DNA of 64,000 nucleotides from Clostridioides sp. ES-S-0010-02 (GTDB lineage Bacteria; Bacillota; Clostridia; Peptostreptococcales; Peptostreptococcaceae): assembly GCA_020641055.1 (NCBI GenBank), contig CP067345.1:1481317-1545316 (forward strand), in the 5' to 3' direction. The notes under the pieces are model-generated. The model made no database searches. It saw nothing but the letters and a program-made list of their open reading frames with translations, and had not been told where the DNA came from. Both the position numbers and the translations under genes were made by a program. Below, piece by piece: positions 62,588 through 64,000 of the stretch (position 1 is its first letter; every line of letters starts with the position of its first letter).

Positions 62588-63604
62588 TTGATAATACAAA
62601 AAAAATTTACAATAGCAGATGGCAATTTTGAAAGAGAGTTATTTGGCAACTTTGATGAAAATGTAAAATTGATAGAGAAAACTTTAAATATAGATGTAAT
62701 ACTTAGAGAAGGCAATATAATTTTAATAGGAGAAGAAAAAAATGTAGATTCTGCATTAAAACTTATGAATGAATTGCATCAAACTGTATCAAATGGTAAG
62801 CATTTAGATAAACAAAGCATTTCTTATTCATTATCTCTTTTACTTGAAGGTAGTGAGCAAAAGATAAAAGAACTTGAAGGTACAATTGTTATAACTCAAA
62901 GAGGTAAAGCTGTTCAACCTAAAACTTTAGGGCAAAAAGAGTATATAAAGCTTATAGAAAATAATGATATAACTTTTGGTGTTGGCCCTGCTGGAACAGG
63001 AAAGACTTATCTTGCTGTGGCTATGGCAGTGAAAGCTTTTAAAAGAGATGAAGTTAGTAGAATTATACTTACAAGACCAGCAGTGGAAGCTGGAGAAAGT
63101 TTAGGATTTTTACCAGGAGATTTAAAAGATAAAGTAGACCCATATTTAAGACCATTATATGATGCATTATTTGAAATGTTGGGTGCTGATAAGTTTAATA
63201 AGTATTTAGAAAGAGGTACTATAGAAGTTGCACCACTTGCATTTATGAGAGGTAGAACTCTTGATAATTCTTTTATAATATTAGATGAAGCTCAAAATAC
63301 AACTTCTGAGCAAATGAAAATGTTTTTAACTAGATTAGGATTTGGTTCTAAGGCTGTAGTTACAGGTGATATAACACAAACAGATTTGCCTCAAAATAAA
63401 AAAAGTGGTCTTATACAAGCTACAGAGATTCTTAAGGGCGTTCAAGGGATAGGCTCTATAATGTTAACAGACAGAGACGTTGTAAGACATGAGTTAGTAC
63501 AGAGAATAATAAGAGCTTATGAGAAGCATGATAAAAAAGAAGAATTTAAAAAAGAAGAGCGCAAAAAAATGAAAATACAGGAAAAGACTTTCAAAAGAAA
63601 GTAA
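62588..63604 (+). CDS. phoH: PhoH family ATPase (PhoH-like)
   Basis: 338 aa from TTG 62588, eight bases after GAGGAGG. N-terminal KH-like part (about residues 1-110) and P-loop ATPase with Walker A GVGPAGTGKTYLA, Walker B FIILDEAQNT, and GDITQTDLPQ. This protein is the YbeZ/PhoH2-like helicase partner of YbeY in ribosome quality control and rRNA processing; the name phoH is historical. The basic C-terminal tail (Lys/Glu-rich) is typical. Confidence 0.93.
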   Translation: MIIQKKFTIADGNFERELFGNFDENVKLIEKTLNIDVILREGNIILIGEEKNVDSALKLMNELHQTVSNGKHLDKQSISYSLSLLLEGSEQKIKELEGTIVITQRGKAVQPKTLGQKEYIKLIENNDITFGVGPAGTGKTYLAVAMAVKAFKRDEVSRIILTRPAVEAGESLGFLPGDLKDKVDPYLRPLYDALFEMLGADKFNKYLERGTIEVAPLAFMRGRTLDNSFIILDEAQNTTSEQMKMFLTRLGFGSKAVVTGDITQTDLPQNKKSGLIQATEILKGVQGIGSIMLTDRDVVRHELVQRIIRAYEKHDKKEEFKKEERKKMKIQEKTFKRK

Positions 63605-63660
63605 AAGTGTAGTAATATAGATGTATAGCATTATTAATGAATAAAAAGTAGGTGTAATTA

Positions 63661-64000
63661 ATGGATTTGATATTAGATGATAGACAAGATAAATTAGAAG
63701 TAAATGAAGAACTAATAGAAAAAATAAAAGATATAATTTTAGAGTGTTTGGATTATGAAGGATATGATGATAATTATGAAGTGAGTCTTTCTTTTGTAGA
63801 TAATAAAGAGATTCATGAATTAAATAGAGAATATAGAGGAGTTGATAGACCAACTGATGTTTTATCATTTCCTCTTTTAAGTGATGATTTTGAAGATGTT
63901 GAATTGGAAGAAGAATCTTTAGGAGATATAGTAGTATCTCTTGAAAGAGCTTTAGAGCAAAGCATAGAATATAATCATAGCTTTGAAAGAGAAGTATGTT
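63661..64000 (+). CDS. ybeY: Endoribonuclease YbeY, 3' truncated by window edge
   Basis: The first 113 residues are visible: [19 protein letters not shown] at the start and the family motif [20 protein letters not shown] in the middle, then [11 protein letters not shown]. The C-terminal zinc motif (HGxLHLxGYDH) lies beyond the window. YbeY trims 16S rRNA and destroys defective 70S ribosomes with other factors. It follows phoH by 56 bp, the usual order. Confidence 0.95.
   Translation, partial: MDLILDDRQDKLEVNEELIEKIKDIILECLDYEGYDDNYEVSLSFVDNKEIHELNREYRGVDRPTDVLSFPLLSDDFEDVELEEESLGDIVVSLERALEQSIEYNHSFEREVC

Overview
The window is AT-rich, low-GC Firmicute DNA, and the gene set is that of a spore-forming clostridium, very probably Clostridioides difficile or a close Peptostreptococcaceae relative. 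Supporting this are the sporulation and germination genes (gpr, spoIIP, yqfC, yqfD), a selenocysteine tRNA, the hrcA-grpE-dnaK-dnaJ heat-shock cluster behind a CIRCE element, strong AGGAGG ribosome sites with frequent TTG/GTG starts, and proteins I recognise as C. difficile-like. The species call is from memory, not from a search.

Layout. 1-9724: end of an M24 aminopeptidase, a PatB/MalY C-S lyase, an XRE regulator plus membrane protein behind a double operator, divergent apbE and NusG-II genes, ung, a 3D/G5 cell-wall protein, tRNA-Sec, a tRNA t6A dehydratase, a lipoprotein metallo-beta-lactamase-fold hydrolase and a DUF2156 protein. 9733-21814: a GNAT enzyme, a short ComEC-type channel, holA, rpsT, an ArsR-like regulator with an alpha/beta hydrolase, gpr-spoIIP, lepA and cca. 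22051-29789: an APC permease, hemW and the heat-shock operon.

30189-49463 is the accessory centre of the window: four co-directional genes encoding an insecticidal-type Tc (ABC) toxin. They are a natural TcB-TcC fusion of 2477 aa with an RHS core and a variable C-terminal tail, a 2764-aa TcA pore subunit, a 525-aa cysteine desulfurase-like enzyme with an extra N-terminal domain, and a 617-aa protein joining an extremely Cys-rich N-terminus to a Hint autoprocessing domain, a region with a degenerate HExxH (HGIGR), and a C-terminal beta domain. The last two are not usual Tc components and may form an unrecognised maturation or accessory module. Behind them lies about 900 bp with a good promoter, a 38-codon ORF, a triple direct repeat and a terminator, then normal chromosomal genes resume. 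This looks like an insertion between dnaJ and the ROK gene.

50374-64000: a ROK kinase with an MFS exporter, a PucR-type regulator with a stand-alone MsmX/UgpC-type ATPase, then a dense housekeeping run: prmA, rsmE, mtaB, a HIT protein, rpsU (short and easily missed), yqeY, a TspO protein, hpf, yqfC, yqfD, phoH and the start of ybeY.
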